This document shows positions 26,331 through 34,497 of a DNA stretch of 64,000 nt, one piece after another. The stretch's first letter is position 1; each line of letters opens with the position of its first letter. The stretch is from the NCBI RefSeq assembly GCF_002835465.1, contig NZ_PIZM01000006.1, positions 248,001 to 312,000 on the forward strand. Reading direction: 5' to 3'. The notes below the pieces were generated by a model that saw nothing but the letters and a program-made list of their open reading frames with translations, was not told where the DNA came from and did no database searches. Made by a program: the position numbers and the translations under genes. The DNA comes from Psychromonas sp. psych-6C06. Lineage in GTDB: Bacteria; Pseudomonadota; Gammaproteobacteria; Enterobacterales; Psychromonadaceae.

Positions 26331-26365
26331 ATGTCATTTAAATTAATCGGGAAAAAGGAGATTCG

Positions 26366-27223
26366 ATGCAAAGTGATAAACAGGAAAAACCGCTATTACA
26401 GGTCAAAGACTTGGTGGTGGAATACGTTACCGATGACGGGGCTTTCCGTGCGGTTAATGAGGTCAGTTTTGATATTGCACCTGGCGAAGTTTTTGGTTTA
26501 GCGGGTGAGTCTGGCTGTGGCAAAAGTACCATCGCATTTGCGATCACGCGTTTGCAAAAGCCACCGGCAATTATTCCTAGTGGCGAAATCTTTTATAAAG
26601 GCACTAATCTGCTCAACCTCTCTGATAGTGAGCTACAAGCTTATCGTTGGACACAAATTGCGATGGTTTTTCAGAGTGCAATGAACTCATTAAACCCGGT
26701 TATCAGCATTGAAGAGCAGTTTTGTGATGTCATATTGGCGCATACCAACATGAGCCGAAGTGACGCAATAGAGCGCGCTAAAAAACTCATGGATGTGGTT
26801 AAAATTCCACGTGAACGCATACGCGATTACCCACATCAATTTTCTGGTGGCATGCGCCAACGTTTGGTGATTGCAATTTGTTTGGTGCTTAATGCAAAAC
26901 TGATTGTTATGGATGAACCTACTACGGCGTTAGATGTGGTGGTACAGCGAGAGATCCTGCAGCAGATTTACCAATTAAAAGATGAGTTTGGCTTTTCGAT
27001 TCTCTTTATCACCCATGATTTGAGCTTGATGGCACAGTTCTGCGACCGTATCGGCATTATGTATCAAGGAAAATTAGTTGAGGTGAATGATGCGCAAGAG
27101 ATACGTAATTATCCGCGTCATCCATACACTAAAAAGCTTTGGTCTGCTTTTCCTTCTATTCATGAAGGGCGCAAAAATTACCAAGCAAATAGTGATTTTA
27201 TTCCTAAAATTGTTAATGCATAA
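26366..27223 (+). CDS. Dpp/Opp-type ABC transporter ATPase (DppD-like)
   Basis: A 285-residue ATPase of the peptide/nickel/oligosaccharide class: Walker A GESGCGKST, Q-loop VFQSAMNSLNPV, signature FSGGMRQR, Walker B LIVMDEPTTALD, H-loop ITHD, then the C-terminal HPYTKKLW motif typical of this family. AAGGAG precedes the ATG. A strong Fur box lies upstream. No permease or binding protein is encoded next to it, so it must serve proteins encoded elsewhere. The substrate is unknown. Iron control suggests a siderophore, metal or iron-stress nutrient (inference). Confidence 0.85.
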   Translation: MQSDKQEKPLLQVKDLVVEYVTDDGAFRAVNEVSFDIAPGEVFGLAGESGCGKSTIAFAITRLQKPPAIIPSGEIFYKGTNLLNLSDSELQAYRWTQIAMVFQSAMNSLNPVISIEEQFCDVILAHTNMSRSDAIERAKKLMDVVKIPRERIRDYPHQFSGGMRQRLVIAICLVLNAKLIVMDEPTTALDVVVQREILQQIYQLKDEFGFSILFITHDLSLMAQFCDRIGIMYQGKLVEVNDAQEIRNYPRHPYTKKLWSAFPSIHEGRKNYQANSDFIPKIVNA

Positions 27224-27234
27224 GCGAGGTTTAC

Positions 27235-28170
27235 ATGTCTGATTTAAATACACCTATTTTAGAAATGAACAATATTGTTAAAGATTTTCACAGCAAAGGT
27301 TTTTCTGGCTCATCGGTTTTTAGAGCGCTGAATGGGATTAATTTCAAAATTTATCAAGGCCGTGCGCTTGCACTTGTTGGTGAATCGGGTTGTGGTAAAA
27401 GTACCTGCGCTCGTTTGATAACTAAAATAGAAACGCCCACTGAAGGGGAGATTTTGTTTCATGGTCAAGATATTGCAACGATCAGTAAACGTGACGAAGT
27501 TTTAAATTACCGTAAAAACGTACAAATGATTTTCCAAGACCCATTCAGCTCACTTAATCCAACGCATACTATCTACCATCATTTATGTCGTGCGTTGTTG
27601 ATCCATGATCGATGCGTCAATAACCCTAAAAAATTACGTAGCCGTATTGAGGAGTTATTAGCGCAGGTAGAGTTACCCAGCTTAACCGCAGATAAATACC
27701 CTTATGAGTTAAGTGGTGGTCAACGTCAACGCGTCAATATGGCGAAAACATTAGCTGTCGGTGCTGAGTTGGTACTCGCTGATGAGCCGACTTCAATGTT
27801 AGATGTATCGATTCGTCTTGAGGTGCTAGATACCATGAAGAAGATGAAGCAGGAGCATGATATGGCGTTTTTATATATCACCCATGACTTAGCAACTGCG
27901 CATTATATTGCTGAAGAAACTGCAGTTATGTACAAGGGGCAAATCGTGGAGTGGGGCGATACGCATGAGGTTATTAATAATCCACAGCATCCTTATACTC
28001 AGTTATTAATTTCTGCGGTACCTGATCCGGAAGTTAAATTTAGAGAGGTGATGGAGCAAGATCTGGATTTCTCAATACATGCCGAAACCGTGCGTGCGCA
28101 AAGTGGTCATAAGGTTAATCAAGCGAAACAGATTAACCATAACCATTTTGTGCGCTTGCTAGCCAGTTAA
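27235..28170 (+). CDS. Dpp/Opp-type ABC transporter ATPase (DppF-like)
   Basis: A 311-residue second ATPase, partner of the previous one: Walker A GESGCGKST, Q-loop IFQDPFSSLNPTH, signature LSGGQRQR, Walker B LVLADEPTSMLD, ITHDLATAHY, and HPYTQLLI. Paired D/F ATPases form a heterodimer below two permeases in this class. It starts 12 bases after the first gene and ends 16 bases before the third, so the three form one Fur-box-led operon. The C-terminal tail (~30 residues) is basic and not conserved by eye. Confidence 0.85.
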   Translation: MSDLNTPILEMNNIVKDFHSKGFSGSSVFRALNGINFKIYQGRALALVGESGCGKSTCARLITKIETPTEGEILFHGQDIATISKRDEVLNYRKNVQMIFQDPFSSLNPTHTIYHHLCRALLIHDRCVNNPKKLRSRIEELLAQVELPSLTADKYPYELSGGQRQRVNMAKTLAVGAELVLADEPTSMLDVSIRLEVLDTMKKMKQEHDMAFLYITHDLATAHYIAEETAVMYKGQIVEWGDTHEVINNPQHPYTQLLISAVPDPEVKFREVMEQDLDFSIHAETVRAQSGHKVNQAKQINHNHFVRLLAS

Positions 28171-28185
28171 GGAGTAGGGGAGTTT

Positions 28186-28746
28186 ATGTCATCATTTTCA
28201 ATCGGGCAGTTTTCACTTGAGTATTGGCAGTCATTAACTGAAGAAGCGCAAACCAATCTAAGCCTCGGTGAATATTACCAAGCAGAGGAGTGTTACGGAC
28301 ATGCGTTAACCGAAGCGCAGAAGCTGATTGATGATCTCAGTTTAAGTGCTCAATATGAACACAGCGCACGGTTGTATAAAACGGCTTGTTATAATTTAGC
28401 GCGTGTTTGCCAATATCAAGCGCGCACCGATGATGCCTTTTATTATCATCAACTTGCACATATACAAATCCAGCAGTTTGCGGATAAACAGCAGCTGACT
28501 CCGGTGACGCGTTACTCCGCCTTGCAAGTCTTAGACGGTACAATTGTTACCCTGTTAGAGTATTATCAGCAATCCAACGTGAAAGCGTCGAAAAAGTTTG
28601 CCGATGCACTTATTAATGAGCATGTTGCCTTCATGGAAAAGCATAATAATATGAACCTATTAAGCGAAGCGCCACAGGAAACGACAGGATGCGGGCAATG
28701 TGAAGGCTGTGTGGTTCCCGATACAGAGAATGCGGTGATTCATTAA
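28186..28746 (+). CDS. Unknown TPR-like protein with a C-terminal CxxCxxC
   Basis: A 186-residue soluble protein I cannot assign. The first ~150 residues look all-helical, with TPR-like spacing (LSLGEYYQAEECYGHALTEA, then YNLARVCQYQARTDDAFYYH). The tail has GCGQCEGC, three or four cysteines that could bind a metal or an Fe-S cluster. It has no signal peptide. AAGGAG lies before the ATG and it follows the DppF-like gene by 16 bases, so it belongs to the Fur-linked operon. A role in handling iron or assembling the importer would be speculation. Confidence 0.7.
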   Translation: MSSFSIGQFSLEYWQSLTEEAQTNLSLGEYYQAEECYGHALTEAQKLIDDLSLSAQYEHSARLYKTACYNLARVCQYQARTDDAFYYHQLAHIQIQQFADKQQLTPVTRYSALQVLDGTIVTLLEYYQQSNVKASKKFADALINEHVAFMEKHNNMNLLSEAPQETTGCGQCEGCVVPDTENAVIH

Positions 28747-28769
28747 TTTACTGCGCAGGGTAGGGGAAT

Positions 28770-28802
28770 TCAGGGAACAGGCTGTAAAACGCTGTTCCCT
28801 GA
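28770..28802. terminator. Hairpin terminator between convergent genes
   Basis: TCAGGGAACAG (28770-28780) pairs perfectly with CTGTTCCCTGA (28792-28802) around an 11-base loop. It lies in the gap between the convergent TPR-like gene and the SDR gene, where a bidirectional terminator is expected. No long T run follows. Confidence 0.55.
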
Positions 28803-28851
28803 GAAATAATAACGAGATGAGTGCGTTATCATTACTCCTGATAGCGGTTGT

Positions 28852-29619
28852 TTACTGTTTATTGCCCCACTCGCTTGGGTCCGTTACATAGGTAACACCG
28901 CCATCCATCATAATATCGCTGGTGGTCATAAACGCCGAATCATCGCTGGCTAAAAATAGCGCCGCCCCTGCAACCTCTTCAACTGCGCCTTTACGACCTA
29001 GTGGAATACCCTCTTTAGCCGCTACTTCAACCTGTTCACGGTAATCGACTTTATCCCAAATATCTGTATCTGTTACACCAGGAGAGATGGTATTAGCGCG
29101 GATCTTTTTAGCTGATAAACCACAGGCAAAACTTTTCGTTAATGAAGAAATAGCCGCTTTTGATGCATTATAAGGTGCTTGATTCCAGCTTGCATGCAGT
29201 GCGCCAACGGAAGAGATTGAGATAACCGATGCACTTTCATTAAGTAATGGCGTCGCATATTGCATGGTAAAAAACGCCCCTTTTACATTAAGATCAAACA
29301 TCGTATCGAAGTCTTGCTCGGTTGTATCGGTAAACGGTTTTAACTGATAAGCACCTGCGTTGACCACTAAAATATCAAGGCTGGCAAACTCTTTAGTGAT
29401 CAGCTCGTAGGCCTTAGCAATTTCACTGACAGAAGATATGTCAGCGACCACTTCTAGTGCTTTACCGGCAAAAAATTGTTGGTTAAGTTGGCTTAGTTTC
29501 TGTGCATTTCTACCGTTAATAGCGATAGTTGCGCCCTCTTCAAAGTAACGTTTAGCGATTGCTAAACCAATGCCAGAGGTTGCACCGGTGATAAAAGCTT
29601 TCTTTCCTGATAATTTCAT
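28852..29619 (-). CDS. Short-chain dehydrogenase/reductase (SDR)
   Basis: A 255-residue classical SDR: cofactor motif TGATSGIG (near residue 11-18), NGR after strand two suggesting NADP(H), VVNAG, the catalytic SISSVG serine, and YNASK with the catalytic Tyr/Lys. The C-terminal DGGVTYVTDP is usual. The substrate cannot be told. The gene is alone and divergent from the GH3 gene at 29867 with a ~250-bp gap. A sugar-related role with that neighbour is only a guess. Confidence 0.85.
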   Translation of the reverse strand: MKLSGKKAFITGATSGIGLAIAKRYFEEGATIAINGRNAQKLSQLNQQFFAGKALEVVADISSVSEIAKAYELITKEFASLDILVVNAGAYQLKPFTDTTEQDFDTMFDLNVKGAFFTMQYATPLLNESASVISISSVGALHASWNQAPYNASKAAISSLTKSFACGLSAKKIRANTISPGVTDTDIWDKVDYREQVEVAAKEGIPLGRKGAVEEVAGAALFLASDDSAFMTTSDIMMDGGVTYVTDPSEWGNKQ

Positions 29620-29866
29620 AGTTATCCACTTATTGATTAAGGCAAGGGAGGGCGTGGTTGAGCATCGCCATATTATTTTCTTCGATTATATACAGATGGT
29701 GCGACTTCTCCAACCAACGAAATATTTTGCTGGTGGTGATGGTTTTCAAATAAAACAAGCGTTGCAATTTTATTGCTAAACAAGCTTTTATGAAGCTTAT
29801 CAATATATGCTGGCGATTATTTATCTACTATCAGAGCACGCTTAATTTTTATCACTGAGGTAAACA

Positions 29867-32431
29867 ATGCAAAAGAACCTGTTTAATACTCCTTATTTTT
29901 CTGACTGGCCCAAAATAGACTCACAGATAAAGCAAGATCCTACCGTTGAACAAGCCATTATAAAGATACTTAAACAGATGACCTTGCAGGAAAAAATAGG
30001 TCAGATGGTGCAACCGAATCTGCGTGGTGTGACGCCTGAGCAGGCGAAGCAGTATAAATTAGGCTCGATTTTAAATGGGGGCGGAAGCTGGCCAAATGAA
30101 AATAAATACGCCTCTGCGCAAGAGTGGGCAGATAAGGCGGATGAGTTTTGGTTCGCAGTAAAAGTCGCATTTGCCGATCGCCCCTTTGATATCCCTTTTA
30201 TGTGGGCAACCGATGCAGTACATGGGCATAACAATGTTTATGGTGCCACGGTGTTTCCACATAATATTGGTTTGGGTTGTGCGCGCGATGCTGATCTTAT
30301 TCAGCGTATTGGCGAGATCACCGCGATTGAAGTGGCTGCAACGGGGTTAGATTGGACATTCGCACCGACCGTGGCCACACCACGCGATTTAAGGTGGGGC
30401 AGGGTCTATGAAGGATATTCTGAAGATCCGAGTATTACTTATCTTTATGCTGCAAAAATGGTGAAAGGTTTGCAGGGCGATAGCGAAGCATTACAGGGTG
30501 ATACTAAAGTTATCTCTAACGTAAAACATTGGGTTGGCGATGGAGGCACTTTGCAAGGTGTCGATCGTGGCATCAATGATTACAGCGAAGCGTTGCTACG
30601 TAATATTCATGCGATGGGGTATTTTAGTGGCCTAACAGCGGGAGCGCAGGTAGTGATGTCCTCTTTTAATAGTTGGAAATCACCACTCAATTATGATCAT
30701 ACCCCTATGGTTGGTGGTGAGTACAATCATAAAATTCATGGCAGCCACTACCTGTTAACCGATGTGTTAAAAAAGAAAATGGGCTTTGATGGGATAATAG
30801 TCACTGATTGGCATGGTCACGCAGAGGTCAGTAAATGCAGCGATACCAATGCCAGTTATGCGGTGAATGCTGGTAACGATATTCTAATGGTGCCAGAATC
30901 TGAGCATTGGATGGATCTTTATCAGCAAACCGTTGCAGATGTTGAAGCTGGGATTATCGATATGTCACGTATCGATGATGCGGTAACGCGCATTTTACGT
31001 GTCAAAATGCGCGCCGGTCTGTGGCATAAAGGGCAACCTTCAAAACGCTCACTTGCCGGAAAAGAGGGATTGTTGGGGGCAGAAGCACATCGAGATGTTG
31101 CGCGAGAAGCGGTCAGAAAGTCTTTAGTATTATTGAAAAATAAAAATCAGTTACTGCCTTTATATCGCGAGCAGAAAATATTGTTAACTGGCAGTGCTGC
31201 CGATGATCTAAATAAGCAATCAGGGGGCTGGAATCTTACTTGGCAGGGCGATGAAAATAAACTCTCTGATTTTCCGGGCGCAACAACATTACGTATGGCA
31301 CTTGAGTCGGAATTAGGCGCTGAGCAAGTTGATTTTGATTTAGCGCTACAAAATGATTTAACACAATACGATGTTGCTGTCGTTGCCTTTGGCGAAGACC
31401 CCTATGCAGAAATGATGGGAGATATTAAAGAGTGGCAAAGCCTTGAGTTTTCATCTTTAAAGCGAAAATATCGTGCTGACTGTGAACGGATTGCAACACT
31501 GCATAAAGCCGGAGTAAAAGTTATCTCTATCTTCTTTAGTGGTCGCCCTTTATATGTGAATCGAGAAATATCGCTCTCTGATGCTTTTGTGGCTGCTTTT
31601 TTACCGGGCAGTGAGGGCGTCGGCATCACAGACCTATTATTACGTAATGCAAAGGGAGAAATAAATTACGACTTCCAAGGTAAGCTTTCCTACAGTTGGC
31701 CAAACAAAAAGCGCAGTGCGCGCGTGAATTGTTTGCCAAGTCATATTGAAAACTACCAAGTGCCTGCGAATGAGCAAGACCCGCGTGGAGAACATAAACC
31801 GTTATTTGAATTTGGTTATGGCCTCACTTATCAGGATAACAAACAGCCAATGTTGGATTTAGATAACATTGAATTAGATGAACTTTCATCGGGAGAAAAC
31901 GGTGCTGCTAACAATCTTGAAATCTATGGTGTGCGTTCAATTATTGGCGATTATCAGTTAAAAGCCAGCCCGTCGATATTTACGGAAGGTGAGCTCATTT
32001 CTCGTAATAACCCAATGCAATTTAAGTACTTAGCAACCCGTCCTTACAACTATTTACAGCAGCAGGATGCCGTTGAGCTGAGTTTTAAAGGGCAAGGTGG
32101 ATGTGTTTATATTGAAGCAAGCGATGGCGTTGCAGAGCAGATGGGTGACTATTTTGAGCAAGGCTATTTAAGTTTTGAATTAAAAGTGAGTCAATTACCT
32201 ACTGAGCCATTATTGGTGTCGATTAAAGGGTGTGATAAAAACATGCAACACGCGCTGTTTGGTAATGTCGATATTAGCCGCGAATTGAATATCTGCGATG
32301 AGTTTATCAGGCTTAACATACCTGCTAAAAAATTCACTGCGAGGGGACTAGAGCAGGTCGATAAACTATTCTGCTTACAGGTGTCGGGGCAATTTACAGC
32401 GGTCATTGCCAATGTAAAATGGTGTATTTAG
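29867..32431 (+). CDS. Glycoside hydrolase family 3 beta-glucosidase (exo-glucanase type)
   Basis: An 854-residue GH3 protein with the full set of domains: TIM barrel (~35-395), alpha/beta sandwich (~410-620) and a C-terminal ~200-residue domain like that in marine ExoP-type exo-1,3/1,4-beta-glucanases. The substrate loop WATDAVHGHNNVYGATVFPHN, KHWVGDGGT and the nucleophile Asp in IVTDWHGH are present. No signal peptide is seen, unlike secreted ExoP, so it probably acts in the cytoplasm on imported glucosides (inference). GAGG lies before the ATG. A strong terminator follows. Confidence 0.9.
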   Translation: MQKNLFNTPYFSDWPKIDSQIKQDPTVEQAIIKILKQMTLQEKIGQMVQPNLRGVTPEQAKQYKLGSILNGGGSWPNENKYASAQEWADKADEFWFAVKVAFADRPFDIPFMWATDAVHGHNNVYGATVFPHNIGLGCARDADLIQRIGEITAIEVAATGLDWTFAPTVATPRDLRWGRVYEGYSEDPSITYLYAAKMVKGLQGDSEALQGDTKVISNVKHWVGDGGTLQGVDRGINDYSEALLRNIHAMGYFSGLTAGAQVVMSSFNSWKSPLNYDHTPMVGGEYNHKIHGSHYLLTDVLKKKMGFDGIIVTDWHGHAEVSKCSDTNASYAVNAGNDILMVPESEHWMDLYQQTVADVEAGIIDMSRIDDAVTRILRVKMRAGLWHKGQPSKRSLAGKEGLLGAEAHRDVAREAVRKSLVLLKNKNQLLPLYREQKILLTGSAADDLNKQSGGWNLTWQGDENKLSDFPGATTLRMALESELGAEQVDFDLALQNDLTQYDVAVVAFGEDPYAEMMGDIKEWQSLEFSSLKRKYRADCERIATLHKAGVKVISIFFSGRPLYVNREISLSDAFVAAFLPGSEGVGITDLLLRNAKGEINYDFQGKLSYSWPNKKRSARVNCLPSHIENYQVPANEQDPRGEHKPLFEFGYGLTYQDNKQPMLDLDNIELDELSSGENGAANNLEIYGVRSIIGDYQLKASPSIFTEGELISRNNPMQFKYLATRPYNYLQQQDAVELSFKGQGGCVYIEASDGVAEQMGDYFEQGYLSFELKVSQLPTEPLLVSIKGCDKNMQHALFGNVDISRELNICDEFIRLNIPAKKFTARGLEQVDKLFCLQVSGQFTAVIANVKWCI

Positions 32432-32435
32432 GTTA

Positions 32436-32474
32436 AAAAAGCCCCCTGACAGTTCATCTATCTGGGGGCTTTTA
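32436..32474 (+). terminator. Rho-independent terminator of the GH3 gene
   Basis: AAAAGCCCCC and GGGGGCTTTT form a strong GC stem with a 17-base loop, ending in four T, just after the GH3 stop. It can also work in reverse. Confidence 0.85.
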
Positions 32475-32479
32475 AGGTC

Positions 32480-32571
32480 TAAGAAGCAATTTAAACTATC
32501 ATTTTACGCCGAAGTTCGCGGAAATAACGTTATTTTATCGCTTTGCTTATCCAGAACTGAGGTTATTTAGA
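32480..32571 (-). repeat. Partial copy of a second, ~150-bp repeat family
   Basis: The reverse complement starts TAACCTCAGTTCTGGATAAG and then follows the copy at 51250 with scattered differences, including CGTTATTT and a GCGT.AAAT stretch. It fills the gap between the GH3 terminator and ahpC and touches the ahpC stop. Confidence 0.5.
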
Positions 32572-33124
32572 TTTTACCAACGAGATCAAGTGATGGTGCA
32601 AGTGTTGCCTCACCCTCTTTCCATTTAGCTGGGCAAACTTCACCCGGATTCGCTGCAACATATTGCGCAGCTTTTACTTTACGTAGTAGGTCGTCTGCAT
32701 CACGGCCAATACCTTCAGCGGTAATTTCCATTGCTTGGATGATACCTTGTGGGTCAACTAAGAACGTTGCACGGTCTGCAAGCCCTTGCCCTTCACGCAT
32801 TACACCGAAATTGTTAGTTAGGTTACCTGACTGATCTCCAACCATGAAGTAATTGATTTTACCAATTGTTTCAGAGCTATCGTGCCATGCTTTGTGAGTG
32901 AAGTGTGTATCAGTTGATACTGAGTAAACTTCAACGCCACGTTTTTGTAGCTCTTCGTAGTGGTCTGCAACATCACCTAGTTCAGTTGGGCAAACAAAAG
33001 TAAAATCAGCTGGGTAGAAGAAAAAGATAGACCATTTTCCTTTTACGTCTTGCTCAGAGATCTCTACAAATTCGCCTTGTTTGAAAGCTGTCGCGTTAAA
33101 CGGTTTAATTTCAGTATTAATCAT
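32567..33124 (-). CDS. ahpC: Alkyl hydroperoxide reductase AhpC, copy 1
   Basis: A 185-residue typical 2-Cys peroxiredoxin: peroxidatic Cys in [12 protein letters not shown] (near 47) and resolving Cys in GEVCPAKW (near 165). It reduces H2O2 and organic peroxides and is recharged by AhpF. The protein is identical at every residue to the copy at 43615, although the DNA differs at many synonymous sites. This copy is not next to ahpF. An OxyR-like site lies upstream. Confidence 0.95.
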   Translation of the reverse strand: MINTEIKPFNATAFKQGEFVEISEQDVKGKWSIFFFYPADFTFVCPTELGDVADHYEELQKRGVEVYSVSTDTHFTHKAWHDSSETIGKINYFMVGDQSGNLTNNFGVMREGQGLADRATFLVDPQGIIQAMEITAEGIGRDADDLLRKVKAAQYVAANPGEVCPAKWKEGEATLAPSLDLVGKI

Positions 33125-33224
33125 GTCGTTATCCTATTAAGTGAATTACTCGTTTTTACTTCGTTGTCTGCTTAGTTCTCCTAAGCGATGGAAAGAGTAT
33201 GAAATAAACTTTTGAATAGATAAA

Positions 33225-33261
33225 TTCGTTTATATCTATTATTTTAATAGTTTATAGCTAT
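33225..33261 (-). promoter_or_regulatory. OxyR-type operator upstream of ahpC copy 1
   Basis: CTAT (33236), ATAG (33247) and CTAT (33258) occur at 11-bp steps, three of the four quarter-sites of the ATAG-N7-CTAT-N7-ATAG-N7-CTAT OxyR pattern. The fourth position reads TTCG. It lies about 100 bp before the ahpC start. Binding is inferred. Confidence 0.6.
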
Positions 33262-33426
33262 GGAGTTATTTGTCCGTGCTAAGTCGTATTAAGTGATCTA
33301 TCTATTTGCTTATTTCGTATTTATGAGCAAAATCAAGAGTTAATAATGTGTATCAATCGCTTCTTTTTCATGCCGTTATTGATACTTTGCTTAATTTCTT
33401 AAATCAACATGGAACGATGATTCACT

Positions 33427-34497
33427 ATGTCTGTAAATATTCGATCAAGACTGCCTTTAATCCTCTTATCTTTAGTGCTTATTGCTTTTATTGCTTACCT
33501 ATTGATGCCCGTTGAAAACAGTGCTCGAGAGCGCCGATCAAGAGTGGTTAGCGTGAAAACAGTGCCTGTCGTGAATGGCACTTTTAGCGATGAAGTTGAA
33601 GCGTTAGGTACAGCGAAAGCAAATGAAGATGTTGTCATTACTGCGCAATACACTGATATTGTTGAAAGTATTCACTTTAATGACGGCGATAGAGTGAAAA
33701 AAGGACAAGTGTTAGTTGAGCTGATGAAGCGCCAAGAGATAGCTAAAGTGGAAGAATTACAAGCGAGTCTGACCGAATTACAATCGCAATTAGATCGCTA
33801 TGAAGCCTTAGTATTAAAAAGTGTCACGGCGATTTCAGTATTAGAGGAACATCGCGCTAAAACCAAATCTCTGCAAGCGCAACTGCGTAGCGCGCAGGCT
33901 GTGTTAAGTCATTTGACTATTCGCGCACCCTTCGATGGCCAGCTAGGGTTTCGTCAGGTGAGTGTTGGTGCCTTAGTCAGTAATGGGGATGTGATCACTT
34001 CCTTGGATGATATCGATATTATTAAAGTTGATTTTTCAGTGCCAGAACGCTTTTTGCCGACATTACGTGTTGGCCAAGAAATATCTGCACGCAGTATCGC
34101 TTATGAAGAGCATCCATTTATGGGAGAGATAACCAGCATCTCGTCACGAGTAGATGCCGCTACTCGCACGGTGTTGATTCGCGCCAAAATCGATAATAAA
34201 CAACATAAATTACGCCCGGGTATGCTGATGGCTGTGAATATTGTTCGCAATACTGACAATGCATTGCAATTACCAGAAAATGCAGTTATTCCCTTTGAAG
34301 ATCGTCATTTTGTTTTTGCCATTGAAAATAATATTGCGCAACGTAAATATATTGAAGTTGGTCGTCGCATGCCCGGCATTGTTGAAGTATTGAGTGGTTT
34401 AGAAGCTGGAGAGAAAATTGTTACAGAGGGCGCATTGAAGCTACGTGAAGGCGCTAAAGTTAAGGTTCAGGGTGAGCAGGTGGAGCAACAACAATGA
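33427..34497 (+). CDS. RND efflux periplasmic adaptor (membrane fusion protein)
   Basis: A 356-residue HlyD/AcrA-type adaptor: N-terminal membrane anchor (residues 8-27), then a lipoyl half (VVITAQYTDIVESI), a helical hairpin (~95-160, ELQASLTELQSQLDRY), the second lipoyl half with LTIRAPFDGQLGFRQVSVGALV, and beta-barrel and membrane-proximal domains. No lipid-attachment Cys is seen. It overlaps the RND pump gene by 4 bp. No outer-membrane factor gene is nearby, so a TolC-like protein from elsewhere must complete the pump. Confidence 0.9.
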   Translation: MSVNIRSRLPLILLSLVLIAFIAYLLMPVENSARERRSRVVSVKTVPVVNGTFSDEVEALGTAKANEDVVITAQYTDIVESIHFNDGDRVKKGQVLVELMKRQEIAKVEELQASLTELQSQLDRYEALVLKSVTAISVLEEHRAKTKSLQAQLRSAQAVLSHLTIRAPFDGQLGFRQVSVGALVSNGDVITSLDDIDIIKVDFSVPERFLPTLRVGQEISARSIAYEEHPFMGEITSISSRVDAATRTVLIRAKIDNKQHKLRPGMLMAVNIVRNTDNALQLPENAVIPFEDRHFVFAIENNIAQRKYIEVGRRMPGIVEVLSGLEAGEKIVTEGALKLREGAKVKVQGEQVEQQQ

